Assembly: GCA_900545935.1 (NCBI GenBank)
Contig: URAP01000009.1
Span: 1 to 62,490, forward strand
DNA length: 62,490 bases
From: an uncultured Eubacteriales bacterium
GTDB taxonomy: Bacteria > Bacillota > Clostridia > Oscillospirales > CAG-272
Reading direction: 5' to 3'
Translations under genes and position numbers: made by a program
Notes under the pieces: generated by a model
The model's input: the letters and a program-made list of their open reading frames with translations, nothing else
Told to the model about the DNA's origin: nothing
Database searches by the model: none
In this document: positions 61,812 to 62,490 of the stretch, in pieces
Position numbering within the stretch: position 1 is the stretch's first letter
Layout: each line of letters starts with the position of its first letter

Positions 61812-62028
61812 CGGTCGGCGCTTTTTAGCCTCCCGAATCAAGGGATTTGATCGCACAACATTTTTCCTAACCTAAAGATAAAAACAAATTTAGCCCTATC
61901 TGTCGAACTGAAGATTCAAACGGATGCAGAGTAGTCTACCGAAGTGGGGAGAGATAAAAAAGATGCAGAATCGTCGAAAAACGCCTCGTCGCCGTACTGG
62001 CGTACGGCAGAGACGGTTTTCGGCGGTA
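61812..62028. other. Gap between rqcH and the ABC transporter gene
   Basis: No gene is visible. The left part repeats the tail of the element at 62029-62163 (GCTTTTTCGGTC, then TTTTTAGCCTCCCGA). The rest is AT-rich with no recognised signal. Confidence 0.5.
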
Positions 62029-62163
62029 GAAAAAGCGAAAACATAAAACTTCATGCAGGAATACGTAAGGATTCCAACCCCTTATCTGCCATATGGGACA
62101 TGCTAAAACTCAATTATAATAATCTGTTTTCGCTTTTTCGGTCTGCGCTTTTTTAGCCTACCC
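62029..62163. repeat. Intergenic repeat element, copy B
   Basis: A perfect 15-bp inverted repeat GAAAAAGCGAAAACA/TGTTTTCGCTTTTTC (62029-62043 with 62125-62139) encloses about 80 bp; a tail GGTCTGCG...TTTTTTAGCCTACCC follows. Copy A at 28007-28144 has the same start, core and end at roughly 70-75 percent identity by eye. The element ends 4 bases from the stop codon of the ABC ATPase gene. Confidence 0.68.
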
Positions 62164-62167
62164 GAGT

Positions 62168-62490
62168 TCATTCGCCGAGCAGTATCCTGTCGGTCGCAAG
62201 CGACTCGCCCGCCGCATTGCGGAAGAGCTCCATCAGCGCGGGCACGGTCAGCTTTTTCTTTTCGTCACCGCTTGCATCAAATATGATGCGTCCCTTATTC
62301 ATCATGATAAGGCGGTCGCCGAGGTCGATAGCCGACTGCATGTTATGCGTTACCATCATGCAGGTCAGCCCCTGCTCAGACACCGTTTTTTTCGTGATAT
62401 CGAGCACCTTTTCGGCGGTAGCGGGGTCGAGCGCGGCGGTGTGCTCGTCGAGCAGCAGCAGCTTCGGCGGGTTGACGGTCGCCATCATCA
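62168..62490 (-). CDS. ABC transporter ATP-binding protein (COG1101 type), partial
   Basis: Only the C-terminal 107 residues or so lie in the window; the gene continues past the right edge, so the true start is not visible. Walker B with D-loop reads LLLLDEHTAALDP, the H-loop is VTHNM, and the C-terminus has the MMNKGRIIFDASGDEKKKLTV stretch (quoted in pieces here: NKGRIIFDASG, EKKKLTV). This combination matches the ATPase partner of COG2984/COG4120 transporters, whose binding proteins take up tryptophan-like or other small aromatic ligands in Firmicutes. The permease and binding protein would be expected just beyond the window. The substrate is inference. Confidence 0.85.
   Translation of the reverse strand, partial: MMATVNPPKLLLLDEHTAALDPATAEKVLDITKKTVSEQGLTCMMVTHNMQSAIDLGDRLIMMNKGRIIFDASGDEKKKLTVPALMELFRNAAGESLATDRILLGE

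Overview
The window comes from the chromosome of a Gram-positive, spore-forming member of the Clostridia, most likely an uncultured gut lineage near the Oscillospirales. The evidence is a SpoIIID sporulation regulator, WhiA, MecA, RqcH, an AzlCD transporter, strong AGGAGG-type ribosome binding sites, consensus sigma-A promoters, and rpoBC, rpsL-rpsG-fusA-tuf and nusB-xse gene orders typical of Firmicutes. By eye, base composition is moderately GC-rich in genes, with AT-rich gaps. The taxonomic placement is inference.

Layout, left to right. Positions 132-9740 hold an M16 zinc protease, a divergent MreB-like actin, ComF, RecD2, MetK and a small membrane protein, all on the minus strand. Positions 9957-22330 are the translation and transcription core on the minus strand: rpoB-rpoC with its own promoter and terminator, then rpsL-rpsG-fusA-tuf from a separate promoter. 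Positions 22980-27960 are on the plus strand: rpsT, a secreted parallel beta-helix protein, a lipoprotein and a truncated M23 peptidase. This is the most accessory-looking part of the window. Positions 28007-40149 return to the minus strand: spoIIID-glgA with a repeat element at the 3' end, Lrp regulator-aminotransferase-dehydrogenase, azlC-azlD with an RNA methyltransferase, an HPr-like protein, a family 4 uracil-DNA glycosylase, MecA, a GHL10 protein and TspO. Positions 40276-50438 carry a class A penicillin-binding protein, dnaE, whiA, murB and tyrS. Positions 50579-58683 are a nusB-kae1-xseA-xseB-ispA-tlyA-nadK-argR-recN cluster. Positions 58988-62490 hold a GNAT acetyltransferase and rqcH on the plus strand, a second copy of the repeat element, and the end of an ABC ATPase gene.

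Most genes are ordinary housekeeping genes. The points most worth a second look are: SpoIIID with a histone-like basic tail of about 110 residues, coupled to a glycogen synthase whose substrate-site lysine is replaced; an intergenic element of about 135 bp with inverted ends, present twice; an actin homologue lacking the usual catalytic glutamate; arginine at the streptomycin-resistance position of ribosomal protein S12; and low-complexity tails or linkers on several otherwise conserved proteins. I saw no CRISPR array, prophage, insertion sequence, tRNA or rRNA, and no defence system.
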